Shown here: positions 32,986-43,779 of the stretch, in pieces
Numbering within the stretch: position 1 is the first letter of the stretch
How the letters are laid out: each line of letters begins with the position of its first letter
Source of the DNA: Ceratotherium simum simum
Taxonomy: Eukaryota > Chordata > Mammalia > Perissodactyla > Rhinocerotidae
NCBI RefSeq assembly: GCF_000283155.1
Contig: NW_004454283.1
Coordinates: 1,558,143-1,622,142 of the forward strand
Direction of reading: 5' to 3'
DNA length: 64,000 nt
Made by a program: the position numbers and the translations under genes
Notes under the pieces: generated by a model
Seen by the model: the letters and a program-made list of their open reading frames with translations, nothing else
Database searches by the model: none
What the model was told of the DNA's origin: nothing

Positions 32986-33062
32986 TTTTATTTATTTATT
33001 TATTTTTATTTATTTTTTTATTTTATTTATTTTTATTATTTATTTATTTATAATTTTTTTTC
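32986..33062. repeat. (TTTA)n simple repeat
   Basis: Imperfect TTTA/TTATT repeats. The open frame through it translates to Tyr/Phe/Leu only and is low-complexity. Confidence 0.9.
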
Positions 33063-33310
33063 CTTGTTCCAAAAGTACTGCAAGTTCTACAAAACTGTAG
33101 AGCATTTAGAAAACAGGGAAGAACAAAAGGAAGAAAATAAGATCACCTATCCCAACAGCCAGAGATAATCATTGTTACCATTTAGGTATATATCCTTCAA
33201 ATAGTTTTTTCTATGCATGTATATATTATTTTAACCAAAACAGAATCATACTGGATTTCCATATCCATTTTTTAATCAAAATTGAATCACCTTAGGTTTC
33301 TTTTTTACTT
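33063..33310 (-). mobile_element. L1M 3'-region fragment, antisense
   Basis: 'CAGCCAGAGATAATCATTGT', 'TACCATTTAGGTATATATCC', 'TTCAAATAGTTTTTTCTATG' and 'CAGAATCATACTGGATTTCC' follow a common antisense L1M 3' segment. In L1 it is normally followed by text like that at 38520-39400, so the two may be pieces of the same family. Confidence 0.6.
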
Positions 33311-34965
33311 TAATTTTTATTTTATTTTAAACCTCCACTTGGAATCTCTCCAGAACAACAGAGAGAATTATACCAGATGCATGAGCCGTGCCACCCCCCG
33401 ATTTGGGTGGGACACCCACCGTTAGACGTCAGGTGCGGACAGAGAGTGTCACGTGTGCATGCTGTGCTGACTGAGCACCTCTTCTCCTGTGACACTGCCT
33501 TGGAAGTGGCCGCACTTCACGCGGGTCCAGAGGATCTCTGTTGTCGCCACCACCTGAACACAGCAGCAGGTCTGTGCAGAGCCTCAACCCCTGCTCCCAG
33601 AGGGACTGAGGAATTACAGTTAGGAGACGATCACCAGGGAGAGAGCACAGCAGCTTTCTCCAGCTCACCTTGGAGATTTCACCAAAGTTTCCTCTAGCCT
33701 TTAGGTAAGAGTGGTTCTCCACTGAGCCAAGTCTCACTGCTAGAATTTCAGCACATTCCGGTTACAATCCTGTGGACATATACTATTTCCTGAAAGCATA
33801 CACTACCACCCCAGGCTTGGCAGGACCTCAATGTTCTTCAAAGAACAGAAAGTCAGTAAGTTACACCTCCCAGAGGTTGTGTCTGGCCAGAAAATGGCTG
33901 TCAGGAGTAGTGCTGTCCTTGTCCTCTCAGAAGGCAAGACACTGGTGGGGGCAGGTGGGCAGTGAGTGGGGGAAAGCAAACACAGGGCATGAGGGAGAGA
34001 GAAGAGGGCTGGTGGCAGATGACTGCCAGCCAGTGGGGTCTGTGGACATCAGCAACCCAGAACTGAGCCGGCACCATCAGAGGGTGAACCTGCACCACCT
34101 GGACAAGAAGGGGGAGCCAACGAGACCGCCAAGTTTCAAGGGCTTGACCTAACACCCAGAACCCGGGAGTCACCACTGGAGGAGAGGCTGCCATCCCGGA
34201 GAGCTTCGTGACCTTAGAGTGGGTATTCAGGAGAACACGGAGCATGTTGAGACCCAAGAACAAGTGACACGCCCACCTTGAGAAAGTTAATCATGATGTA
34301 ATCACACCCCCATGGGTTACATATCAATACCTTCTTTCCATAACACAGGCTATTTTATCTTGTTCTTATAGCACCAAGAACAATCTGAGAAAAGTCATTT
34401 TTTATGGAACAAAACAATTCTTAGAGCAAAGGCAAAGTCACTGATTTGGTCAGATGCCAGATGAATTACAAGCGAGGATTAAAATCATCTTAGCCAGTGA
34501 ATGACTTACGCCTTCACCAAGTTGTCTACGGTTTACAAAACTCTTTTAAAGAAAGCTTCCAAAAAAAGGTACTGGAAACAGTCAGAGGAACTGAACCGAA
34601 GCCCTGCTTTTAGATTGGTAATTAGACCCACTTTTACAACTTCTATTCTTTTGGATACCTGGCATCTGAACCTTTTTCTGTATTTGAAGAAATTTCACCA
34701 GAGAAGGAATGGGCATCTCGCCGAGACCCTGAGCTTTGATGTGGACTCATATATTTTGAAACTTTGGGGGAACTTCTTGTTAAAAGGTAGAGCTTTTGGT
34801 AATAAGAGAGTCGTATTATGTCAGCCGCAAATGCACACATACGTTTAAACATGTGGAAGTGTGGAAAGTAAGCGCATGCCTACACAGGCAGTCAAAGGGA
34901 GGAGCAGGGAAGGATGCCTGTAGCTTGTCTGTTTGCTGCTTAGCAAATGAATACCCTCTGCCATG
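33311..34965. other. About 1.6 kb without gene or named repeat
   Basis: The left half is GC-rich and the right half AT-rich. The only open frame worth a note is 34501-34848 on the plus strand (115 codons, Lys/Leu-rich). It starts MTYAFTKLSTVY, has no domain I recognise, and lacks any visible promoter or splice context. I do not call it a gene. Confidence 0.45.
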
Positions 34966-35322
34966 GACCGAATGTCTGCGTCTTTTCAAAATTCGTGTTG
35001 CAGCCTTAACCCCCAATGTAATGGTATTAGGAGATGGGGTCTTTAGCACGTGATTAGGTCATGAGGGTGGAGCTCTCTTGAATGAGATTAATGCACTTAA
35101 GGAAGAGACACAGGAGAGACTATCTCTCTCTCTCTCCACCACGTGAGGACACAGCAAGAAGGCAGCCATCTGCAACGCAGGAAGGGAGCTCTCACCAGGA
35201 ACCAAATGTGCCAGCACCTTGATCTCAGATGTCCCAGCCTCCAGAACTGTGAGAAAACACATTTCTGTTGTTTAAGACACCCAGCATCTTTGTTGTAGCA
35301 GCCTGGGCTGACTAAGACACCC
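34966..35322 (+). mobile_element. MLT1A-like LTR (ERVL-MaLR), sense
   Basis: 'CATGGACCGAATGTCTGCGT', 'AACCCCCAATGTAATGGTAT', 'GGTCATGAGGGTGGAGCTCT', 'CACCACGTGAGGACACAGCA', 'GCCTCCAGAACTGTGAGAAA' and the end 'GGCTGACTAAGACACC' match MLT1A in order. A TC-run occurs at 35118-35136, as usual for the family. Confidence 0.9.
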
Positions 35323-36940
35323 TCCTATGAGTGACAAATCGCTACCTTATGCTTATGAGTTTGGGCAGGAGGCAGAGCCCACCGACTATTTAGCAGCAGG
35401 TGAGAACCCAGGACCTGGCTTCCCGGTCCCGCTGAGAGCTGGTGAGCGCGCATTACCCGGGCTCCAGACCAAGATGCCCAGTTGAGGGCTGGAGGCACAG
35501 TCCCTGGCCCTGCAGCAGGGCTCTGGGAGTGCTGTCCAGAGATTTAGCCCTGAAAATGATCCTGTGAATCTTTTTTTGAAAATTTGTGAGATACCCAGTA
35601 CCCTTTCAACAAGCTCTGTTTCCAAGTAAACCAGCTGAAGCTGGTTCCTGAGCTTTCCAACTAAGAAGCCAGATTGCCTGAGTATGAAAATAGTGACATG
35701 CTATGCAGTGATGAAAACTCCACTGTCGTCTAAGATAAAACAGTGTGTCCAATCTATATGAATAATCTAGAAGTTTTTCTTAAAATCTGTATGTTCTAAA
35801 TACCCAGGTATGAATTTGTCTTATTCCCTATGCCAAATATGATATAAGGATTGGATGACATTGATTGAAAGCAAAATTGCTGCAAAATTTAAAAATACAA
35901 ACAAGACTTGAAAACAGCCCCATCAAGTTGATGTTCTCCCCTTCTTACTGAAATCTCTCAGAAATAGCAAGAAAATCAAACTTTACCTTGATCAGAACTA
36001 GAATTTAGCTGAAACACCAAATCAAAAAATAGGTGAAGTATGAAAAAGCAACAAAATTTGGGAAGGAATGTAGGAGAAAACACAGAGAAAGCACCTGTGG
36101 TTGCAGGTACCAGAAACAGTCACCAAGGTACACGTCTCCGAGTGAGAACCTAAATCCTTAACTTCGAAACCAAAATCCTCTTTGATGAAGAAAAAAATGC
36201 GTTATCTTCCCTGTACTCAGTTTGGCTCTGAAAAACCGTGGGCCGAGCTCCGCAAGCAAACCCCAGGCAGAGGAAGAACATATTTGTAACAAGCCACCAG
36301 GCCATGTGGGCAGGTGAAAAAGAGAGACTCTGCTCAAAGACCAGACCTACAGGTGACTGTACTGCCGGGCGGGGACAACTGACACTGAAAGCCACACACA
36401 CATTAACTACAGTTACAGGGACAACCCTGACTCTCCTCCACTGAACCTGCAATCAACAGCTCATCCATGAAAAACTGCCTTATGCAGAGACGAGTACTCA
36501 AAAATAATTAGGTACCAGATGTTTGTGAAGATATTACAATAAATGAAAAATGATAAACCTCACAGAAAAACACATGGCAGATGAATATCATTCACTAGAA
36601 ATATTGCTCCTGAGCAGCAGCAAAATGCAGACACTGAATTTTACATCATCAATTACCGAGACCTAATGAAGTCACTGCCAATATAAAACAAGAATACAAA
36701 GTAAATACAAGAGCTCAACAAAGATACAGATAGACAAGGAAGACAGACCACAAGCCGGCAGAAGCCAGAAAAGATCAGAAGTAGCACAAATGACTTTAGA
36801 TGGAGTTCCCCTGTCATTTATCTGGGACCTCTGCCACACAAATTCCCCAACGTCCACTAGTACTGTGGCTCCACACCTGCCCCAGGCCTTGTATGCAACA
36901 GTCCCCTCCCTGTGAGTTGTCTCAGTTGGCCTCAGTTGTA
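35323..36940. other. About 1.6 kb without gene; probably decayed repeat in part
   Basis: A/T-rich, A-biased plus strand resembling L1 5'UTR/ORF1 composition (for example 35950-36080), but with no phrase I can anchor. Open frames (36150-36452 minus, 100 codons) show no motif. Confidence 0.4.
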
Positions 36941-37073
36941 CAGTTGGCCCTCTGTATCCGTGGATGCAAAACCTGCAGATATGGAGGGCCAGCTGTAGTC
37001 ACTGTACTACCTCATTTTATATAAGGGATTTATCAGTTCTTGGGACCAATCCCCCTAGGACACTGAGGGACGA
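36941..37073 (+). mobile_element. MER2-like Tigger (Tc1/mariner) element, internally deleted
   Basis: It starts CAGTTGGCCCTCTGTATCCG, has 'CATTTTATATAAGGGATTTA' and 'GGGACCAATCCCCCTAGGAC' and ends GAGGGACGA. TA dinucleotides sit immediately outside both ends (36939-36940 and 37074-37075), as expected for Tc1/mariner insertion. Only the two ends of the consensus remain. Confidence 0.88.
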
Positions 37074-37099
37074 TATACACATACCGTGGCTGCCAAATT

Positions 37100-37515
37100 G
37101 ACCTAATTCCACAGGATTTGTCTTCTATTTGAGCTCTTTTATGTTAAATAAAGTGGATGCTCTGAGAATTTTCTCACTCTCATTATTTCTGCAGGGCTTC
37201 TCACTATTTTTACTTTTCTGATGACTGTTTAAATTGTCGTGCTGCAATCTTCGAACATGCTAGATATGCGAGTTGGAAGACGAGAATGCACGAAACTCTT
37301 TTCCTCAATCTCATGGTCTTCCCAGGCTCTCTCATGAGTGGGAGCTTTCTTCTGGATGATTGTCACTTCCTTCACATGGGTCTCCTAGTTTACCATGTTT
37401 TCTCCAACTGATCCCCACAATGCTAGCCCTCTTCACATGAGAATCAAGTCTCACCCTTATCACTCTTTCTAGCTTCACTCCATGGGATAGTTCTTCACCA
37501 AAAATGCCCTGCATT
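37100..37515 (-). pseudogene. C2H2 zinc-finger (KRAB-ZNF type) gene remnant, frameshifted
   Basis: Read on the minus strand, 37515-37380 translates to IFGEELSHGVKLERV and onward. After a one-base shift near 37375 a second frame gives EVTIIQKKAPTHERAWEDHE, which resembles the linker that precedes the finger array in KRAB zinc-finger proteins (VTxxxKK..T.ER). Further on, HQKSKNSEKPCRNNESEK resembles a degraded HQ..HTGEKPY.C.ECGK finger boundary without its Cys/His ligands. Stops and frameshifts make it non-functional. It could be a processed copy or the tail of a broken local gene; no other exons are visible nearby. The call rests on remembered family patterns and needs a protein search. Confidence 0.5.
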
Positions 37516-38045
37516 GGGTGCCGAAGAGATATTTGCATACCCACGTTCATAGCAGCGTTATTCAATAATATTCAATAAGAACAGCCAAAAGGCTCAACAA
37601 CCCAACTGCCCATCAATGGATGAACAGACAAGCAAAGTGTGGTCTATACATACAACGGAATGTTATTTAGCCCTAAAAAGGAAGGAAATTCTGACACATG
37701 CTACAACATGGATGAACCCTGAGGACATTTTGTTAAGTGAAATAAGCCAGTCACAAAAGGGAAAATACTATATGATTCCACTTATATGAGGTCCCTAGAG
37801 TAGTCAGATTCAGAGACAGAAGGTAGGAGGGTGGTTGCCAGGAGCTGGGGGAGGGGGAAATGAGGAGTTACTATTTAATGGGTACAGAGTTTCAGTTTTG
37901 CAAGATGAAAAGAGTTCTGGAGATTGGATGCACAACAATGTGAATGTACTTAACACTACTGAACCGTACGCTTAAGAATGGTTATAAGGTAAATTTTATG
38001 TTATGTGTATTGTACCATAAATTTTTAAATTTTTTTAAATTTTTT
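37516..38045 (+). mobile_element. 5'-truncated L1M 3' end, sense
   Basis: 'GGAATGTTATTTAGCCCTAA', 'GGAAATTCTGACACATGCTA', 'GTGAAATAAGCCAGTCACAA', 'TGATTCCACTTATATGAGGT', 'AATGGGTACAGAGTTTCAGT' and 'ATTTTATGTTATGTGTATTG' are the L1M ORF2 end and 3'UTR. It ends in AAATTTTTTT repeats at 38025-38050. The zinc-finger remnant abuts it on the left. Confidence 0.92.
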
Positions 38046-38519
38046 TAAATGTGCTACATTAAAGCTGATTTTTCTCATGCAAACAAGTTTCCCAAATCTG
38101 GACAGCTGCCTTGAAAAAAATTTTTTCTGACCCTTCATGACTTATCCCCTTGACCCAACTGGGTCTGGTTTGGGAACAGATGACCTGGGATGGGGCGGCC
38201 ACATAGCAGTGACTTCTCCCTCGACCTGGTGACAAGCTCCCGAGGAAAGGCTGTCACCAAGTCACACAGCGAGCCTCAGTGTCGGGATCCAAGCAAGCTT
38301 CCCGAGTTCCCACACCCTGCACCGCGCTGCCCCTCCCGTGGTGCACAAACATGTTTTCATGTGCACAGAAACTTCTGGAAGCTCTCTAGGAACCGTGGGC
38401 AAGGTTTTCCTGAGCCTTGATCTTCTTCCCTGAGCACCAAGGGAGTGGAGTGCGGCGCTGGGAGGAGGGCCTTGAGTGCTCTCCCACTAACCTGCCATGC
38501 CTTAGTCATCTGGTTTATC
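38046..38519. other. No gene seen; unassigned
   Basis: Mixed unique sequence without a named repeat or exon-like signal. Confidence 0.5.
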
Positions 38520-39400
38520 ACCTTTTTTTTTCCACTTAATACGTTATTGTACATAGTATCCTATGCCATTAAATGGTCTTCTACAACATTTCTTTTTTTT
38601 TTTTTTTTTTTGTGAGGAAGATCAGCCCTGAGCTAACATCTGATGCCAATCCTCCTCTTTTTTCTGAGGAAGACTGGCCCTGAGCTAACAACATCCATGG
38701 CCACCTTCCTCTACTTTATATGCGACGCCGCCAGAGCATGGCTCGACAAGCAGTGCGTCGGTGCACGCCCAGGATCCAAACCTGCGAACCCCGGGCCGGG
38801 GCAGTGGAGCACGCACACTCAACTGCTTGCGCCACCTGCCGGCCCCTACAACATTTCTTAATGGTTGCATAGCATTCCATTGTATGAATGCAAAATAGAT
38901 GATTTCATCGCTTCTCTTGTTTTCCAGATTGTGGTTGTTTCTAACTTTTTGCTATTATAATTGCTCCTACAGGGAGCACACTTGTAGCTGAAGCTTTACT
39001 CACTTAATTATTACCTTGGAATAAATTACTAGAACTGGAATTGCCGGTTCAAAAGCTATGCACACTTTAAAGGCTTTTGATACGTATTGCCAAATTGCCC
39101 TCCCAGAAATACTCTACAAATGTGCACTCAAACCAGCAGGGTATACAAGGCCCCTTTTCCCTCCACATCCCCCAACTCTGGGTCTTATCTTTTTGTTTTC
39201 CTCATCTCTTGCCAATTGCGCTGGTTAAAAAAAAAGTGTCTTATTTTTGTTTGCATTTGCATTTCTACGATTGCTGGTAGTGTTGAGTACTTGTCATATA
39301 TTTATTAGCCACTTGCGGTTTCGTCTTTTGTCCGCGTCCTTTGTCCGTTTTCCCATCGAGGCTCCCATCTTCTCCTTAATGACTTATAAATGCTCTAAGT
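38520..39400 (-). mobile_element. L1M 3' region/ORF2 end, antisense, interrupted by an ERE SINE
   Basis: 'ATGGTTGCATAGCATTCCAT', 'GTTGTTTCTAACTTTTTGCT', 'GGAATTGCCGGTTCAAAAGC', 'TATTGCCAAATTGCCCTCCC', 'AAACCAGCAGGGTATACAAG' and 'TTTGCATTTGCATTTCTACG' are antisense L1M text. The pieces before 38594 and after 38846 are continuous once the SINE is removed. Confidence 0.8.
38595..38845 (-). mobile_element. ERE SINE, antisense, with perfect 14-bp target duplication
   Basis: On the minus strand: GGGGCCGGCAGGTGGCGCAA, a degraded box B, 'GGCGGCGTCGCATATAAAGT' and tail modules, ending in a 17-base T-run on the plus strand. CTACAACATTTCTT occurs at 38581-38594 and 38846-38859. Confidence 0.95.
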
Positions 39401-39770
39401 GTACCTGCTTTCCTGAAGCAGGGCCCAGCTGCGCTCGGCACCCTCTCTGGTTGCTATGCAGATGTGCCAGTGGCGGGACCAGTCTCCATGGCCACAGATG
39501 CCCGGGTCTCATTGAGGAGCGTGTGGGGAGAGCGTTGCCATGGCGATGCTACCCAAGCAAGGCCTGGCTTCCCTCCCACTCGCTGAGCCGCTTTCCTGGC
39601 TGTGGGGCCTTCGGCCCAGGCAGACGCTTTGCAGGCTGCAGGGAAGGTGGCGGAGGGAGGCCCATGCCCTGGGAGAGCCTGGGAGAAGTTTCCTGTCTGC
39701 CCAGGAGGTGCCTGGCAGGGCCACCCAGACTCAAGGAGTGAAAAGTTTAGACTATTTGATCTCCAAATAT
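39401..39770. other. GC-rich unassigned islet
   Basis: About 370 bases of GC-rich DNA between AT-rich L1 and AT-rich unique DNA. It is not a recognised repeat. An X-box-like GTTGCCATGGCGAT lies at 39534-39547. A 164-codon plus frame (39247-39741) begins inside the L1 and has no domain. Confidence 0.45.
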
Positions 39771-40103
39771 GGAGACGAATGGTAAGATTAAAAAAGAAGC
39801 TGCTCATTTTGCAAAATTTTAAAATCCTATCCCATAGCCGGACCAGACAATCTATAATGCACTAAATGAATATTTTATTAATAATATTGGAATTATCTTG
39901 CTATTAGCACAATTGTGGTATATTATTTGTGGGAAGTGTGTTTAAAGTACTAATTTGTTAAAGTAACCATTTAAAATATAGACTAATTTTTTAAACTGTT
40001 GAGGCATGTCTTCATTTTTAATATGCCAAGATCCTAAAAGAAAAAACCAACTGCAAGTGCCAGGGTCTCTCTCAACCTTGAAGAGACATTGTCCTCCCAT
40101 CCT
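39771..40103. other. AT-rich, no gene seen
   Basis: Unassigned AT-rich DNA. Confidence 0.5.
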
Positions 40104-40475
40104 ATGAGCTGAACTGTGTCCCCTCTAAAATTCATATGTTGAAGCCCTAACCCCCAGTACCTGAGAATGTGACTGTATTTGGAGACAGGGCCTTTAAAGA
40201 GGTGAATAAGTTAAAACAAGGTCACTAGGGTGGCCCTAATCCAATATGACTGGTGTCCTTATAAGAAGAGGAGATCAGGACACAGACACACACAGAGGGA
40301 AGACCATGTGAGGACACAGGGAGAAGACGACTGTCCACAAGACAAGGAAGGGCCTCCAAAGGAACCAAACTGCCGACACCTTGCTCTCAGACTTCTGGCC
40401 TCCAGAACTGCGAGGACATCTATTTCTGTTGTTCGAGCCGCCGGGCTGCACGGCTTTGTTACGGCCGCCCGAGCA
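40104..40475 (+). mobile_element. MLT1B-like LTR (ERVL-MaLR), sense
   Basis: 'GAGCTGAACTGTGTCCCCTC', 'CATATGTTGAAGCCCTAACC', 'GACTGTATTTGGAGACAGGG', 'CTAATCCAATATGACTGGTG', 'TCCTTATAAGAAGAGGAGAT', 'CTGGCCTCCAGAACTGCGAG' and the end 'TTTGTTACGGCCGCCCGAGC' match in order. The copy is nearly complete. Confidence 0.92.
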
Positions 40476-40539
40476 GGCTCATGGGCCTCCTGTCCTCTCA
40501 CTTCACCTCGTTCGCACCGCAGGGAGCTGGTCTTGTCGT

Positions 40540-40670
40540 CAAGCTCATTTACAGATGCAGACGCTGAGGCTCCGGGAGGTCCGGGGGCACGTCCAAGAGC
40601 CTTGGAGAGAGGGACTGGAGTCACACTTGAACCTGGGTGGGTTCATCTCTGGCAGCCCTTCTCTCCCCAC
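40540..40670 (+). repeat. MIR fragment, sense
   Basis: 'CTCATTTACAGATGCAGACG', 'CTGAGGCTCCGGGAGGTCCG' and 'CACACTTGAACCTGGGTGGG' are MIR. A second short MIR-like phrase, 'TGGGGAAACTGAGCCAGAGG', is at about 40745. Confidence 0.7.
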
Positions 40671-40907
40671 TGCACGCTTCCCGTAACAGACTCGGAGACT
40701 TTTCCTGGGAAGTGGGAAGGCTGCACCACCTTCCTGCTTATAACTGGGGAAACTGAGCCAGAGGTGGCCGTCCTCCCTGAGGTCACACTACTCCACTCCT
40801 TAGGGCAGTAGGAAGGGAAGACTCTCCCCTCCTCCAACACCCCACACTGGGCAGTCCCTTGCAGGCCTCAGTTCTTTCTGCCCTCAATGAGGGTTAGTTG
40901 TGTCTTT

Positions 40908-41330
40908 CTCATTCGTTTATTCATCCACTCCATTACCTAACTCATACTCCTTGAGCACCTACCATGTGCCAGGCACAGGGAGACAGGGCTGAGCGAGAGA
41001 GACAAGCCCCTGCCCTCAAGGAGCTGTGTTTAGGGGACACGGATTATCCCCAGGTCACCCAGGAAAGGGAAGTCATGTTAGAGAGGCCTAAGTGCAAAGT
41101 GATAAAAAACAGGTGACAGGTAGAGAAGGACTGGGGCAGCGGGTGACTTCAGACAGGGCGGTCAGGGAAGGGGACATTTGAGCTGGGACCCTAGTGACCT
41201 GGAGCAGCCAGCATGTGAAGGCTGGAGGAGGCGTGCTTCAGGCAGAAGGGACAGTGGGTGACACCTGAGGCTGGAGTGAGCGTGGGATGGCCAAGGTGCA
41301 GGAAGGAGGGCAGTGTGGCTGGGACACGCT
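40908..41330 (-). mobile_element. L2 LINE fragment, antisense
   Basis: 'TTCGTTTATTCATCCACTCC', 'GAGCACCTACCATGTGCCAG', 'CCTGCCCTCAAGGAGCTGTG', 'GCGGTCAGGGAAGGGGACAT', 'TTTGAGCTGGGACCCTAGTG' and 'GCAGGAAGGAGGGCAGTGTG' are L2 in reverse. Confidence 0.88.
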
Positions 41331-41984
41331 GAGCAGGCAGAGGGAGGGGACTGAGGGTGGAGCTGTCTTGGGGCCCAGAGGCAGTGAGGACCTCGCCTTT
41401 CTCCATCCACGGAGCAACCAGCCCCCAGGCCCTTCCGCTGCCGGTGCTGTCCACCCTGGGTGGCCTCCTGGCAGGCAGCTAGGGACACAAGAGAGGACAG
41501 GAATTTTGGAGAGAGAACCAAATTGGAATCTCAGCTTTGAACCAGCAAGCTATGTGACCCTGAGTAAGTCATTGTGTGGGGGCGCTGTTCTGCGCAGCCC
41601 AGCTCCCCACTTCTGCCCGGGGGCACCTATGCCCAGAGTTGGGGGTGTTGAAGGTGGACAGCGCATGGCTGAGTCCCTGGGATCGCCCTCGGATGGTGGC
41701 AGCTGCTTTGCCCACGTCTTGCCCCTCCTGGAGGGGAGGCAGGAGTGGGGATGGGCATCCCACACCCAGTGACTGGCTGAGAAGGGGTCCACAGCCCAGC
41801 TCCCCTTAACTGAGAAGGAAGGACAGCTCCGAGGGCCATCCCAGCTGGGTGTGGCCGAGGCCTCTGGTGCAGCCGCATCCCAGCCCCACTGCTCCCTCTG
41901 CCCAGCCCTGCTCACCTCACTCCCCACAGGTGTCGATCCTGCATCTCCTCAAACCTCCATCTCAGTCCACTTCCCAGGGACCCG
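41331..41984. other. No gene seen; GC-rich, small MIR-like scrap
   Basis: At 41530-41575 'CAAGCTATGTGACCCTGAGT' resembles antisense MIR. Otherwise unassigned. Open frames of 119-161 codons overlap on opposite strands and are not credible genes. Confidence 0.5.
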
Positions 41985-42115
41985 AGACACTCATCTTTCT
42001 GAGACTCGGTTTCCTCATATGTACAATGGCCGTACAGAGTCATAAAGATTAAAAGAGACGACGTGTGCAAAGCTTCTAACCTAGGACGTGGTAAGTCTTC
42101 CATAAATGTTATTTT
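41985..42115 (-). repeat. MIR fragment, antisense
   Basis: 'GAGACTCGGTTTCCTCATAT', 'GTACAATGGCCGTACAGAGT' and 'GTAAGTCTTCCATAAATGTT' are the MIR 3' half in reverse. Confidence 0.8.
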
Positions 42116-42284
42116 TCCCCTTTTCCGACCTTGATGCTCAGTTTAGACTTACACATATGTGAATTTCCCATGGGGCCCCAGCCAAGGCCTTGCCCAGAGG
42201 AAGTGCTCAGTGTGTTCTGGATGGAGTCAATACGCAACACTTGACAAGTGCTGAACTCATCATATTTACTAGAAGATGAGCAGA

Positions 42285-42950
42285 AACTGTTCATTGTCCC
42301 CCAGTATCCATTCTCAACTTTTCTCTCATGGAAATAGAACTCTAAACTTTTAGCTAGATACAAGGTCTCCCAGGATAAAGGCTACATTTCCCAGCATTCC
42401 CTGCAGCTATGTGTGCCATGTGTCTAAATGCTGACCAATGAAGTATGAGTGGAAATGATGTGTGAAACTTTGAATTGTGCTCTTAAAAAGAAGGGTCCTG
42501 GGGCCAGCCCGGTGGCGCAAGTGGTTAAGAGTGCACACTCCACTGCTGCAGCCCGGGGTTCGCAGGTTCAGATCCCGGGCGCGCACCAACGCACCACTTG
42601 TTAAGCCATGCCGTGGCGGCGTCCCATATAAAGTGGAGGAAGATGGGCACAGATGTTAGCCCAGGGCCAGTCTTCCTCAGCAAAAAGAGGAGGATTGGCA
42701 TCGGATGTTAGCTCAGGGCTGGTCTTCCTCACCAAAAAAAAAAAAAAAAAAAAAGAAGGGTCTTGCTTTCCCCTTTCATTCCTGGAATGCAGGTATGATG
42801 GCCAGAGCTAGAGCAGCCCTCTTGGACCACAGGATAGTGAGCATCATTTGTACTCGGAGCTGAAGGCTCATTGGCTGTGCCCATCCTGGCCTGCTGTAGC
42901 AAGTCTCTTACCTCACGGAACCTCAGCGTTTGCAAATGTGAAATGAGAAT
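42285..42950 (+). mobile_element. Old LTR-like repeat (type A), sense, interrupted by an ERE SINE
   Basis: 'CATTGTCCCCCAGTATCCAT', 'GGCTACATTTCCCAGCATTC', 'CCTGCAGCTATGTGTGCCAT', 'GGAAATGATGTGTGAAACTT', then after the SINE 'CATTCCTGGAATGCAGGTAT', 'GATGGCCAGAGCTAGAGCAG' and 'CTCTTGGACCACAGGATAGT' are one colinear copy. The family name is not assigned; copies at 7925 and 16095 are in the opposite orientation. Confidence 0.65.
42501..42749 (+). mobile_element. ERE SINE with 16-bp target duplication
   Basis: Head GGGCCAGCCCGGTGGCGCAA, box A, a 'GGTTCAGATCCCGGG' box B, 'GGCGGCGTCCCATATAAAGT', two tail modules and an A-run. AAAAAGAAGGGTCCTG (42485-42500) and AAAAAGAAGGGTCTTG (42750-42765) flank it with one difference. 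Confidence 0.95.
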
Positions 42951-43775
42951 GAAATGCTAAGTGAAACCACACGCAGTGGAGTCTCTTTTTACCCCACAGT
43001 TCTATTTTACAGGGGAAAGATAATCCCCTTACAACTGCCTGGACCCTTAGAAATTCTTTATTCTAGATTAATTCCTTAGTTAACTCATTGCCTTTCTATT
43101 TGCTTTGGGAGTACAGTCTTCCTTTCCCTGAGATGGTCAAGATCTAGTAGGACCAAGGAAAAGGCCAACAGGTAAAGAAACAGATCTCTCTCTCTCTCTT
43201 TCTCTCTCTCTAAGAGAACACTGAATTCACGTGAATTAAAATGTGAACTGGGCAGCACTCCAGCGAGGCAGGTCAGAGACCTCAAGGCAGTCACAGTGGC
43301 TGTTACTCTGTGATGGCTGGAAATGCCCTCAGAACTACAGGCATTTGGGAAGGAGGCCTGGGCAGGTGCAGATGGCCAAGGAGTTGTGTAGCCTTTGGGT
43401 GGGGGGCGTGGGGGGGACTTTCCTGGAGAGCCGGATGGCCTGATCAACGGAGTGGAAGTGACTGTGCATGTGGCAGGGTGGGATAGGATGGTCCCTGGCC
43501 TGGATGGAGTGGAGGGTCTTTGGAAAATCTTGGGAGAGGACAAATCCATGGGTTTGGGAGGACAATCCATGACCTCGTGGAGGGAGCCTGAATTGGATGT
43601 GGGTATCAGAGAATCCAAGGACTGGCTTGCCTCTAGTCTGGACACTGGCCTCTCCAGACCTCAGCCCCTTCCCAGCTGCCCCACCTCCAACCCCCTGCCC
43701 ATCCTCCAGGACCCAAGAGACTTTCACACAAGCTCAGCCTTCTGCTCTGTGCACCCCAGGGGTATCACACAAGGT
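42951..43775. other. No gene seen; unassigned, with a (TC)n run
   Basis: A TC-rich microsatellite occupies about 43183-43213. A 186-codon minus frame (43085-43645) is Pro/Ser-rich and runs through that microsatellite, giving a REKEREREK string typical of low-complexity DNA. I treat it as chance. Confidence 0.5.
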
Positions 43776-43779
43776 TATG

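Noticed and set aside
32944..33168. 74-codon Tyr/Phe-rich frame
   Set aside because: Pure translation of the (TTTA)n repeat.
34966..35322. Possible retroviral coding remains beside the MLT1 LTRs
   Set aside because: I looked for gag- or pol-like text next to the LTRs at 14309, 34966, 40104 and 56052 and saw none; they appear to be solo LTRs.
43085..43645. 186-codon minus frame ending in an Arg/Glu-rich segment
   Set aside because: The charged segment is the translation of a (TC)n run; the rest is Pro/Ser-rich with no family resemblance.
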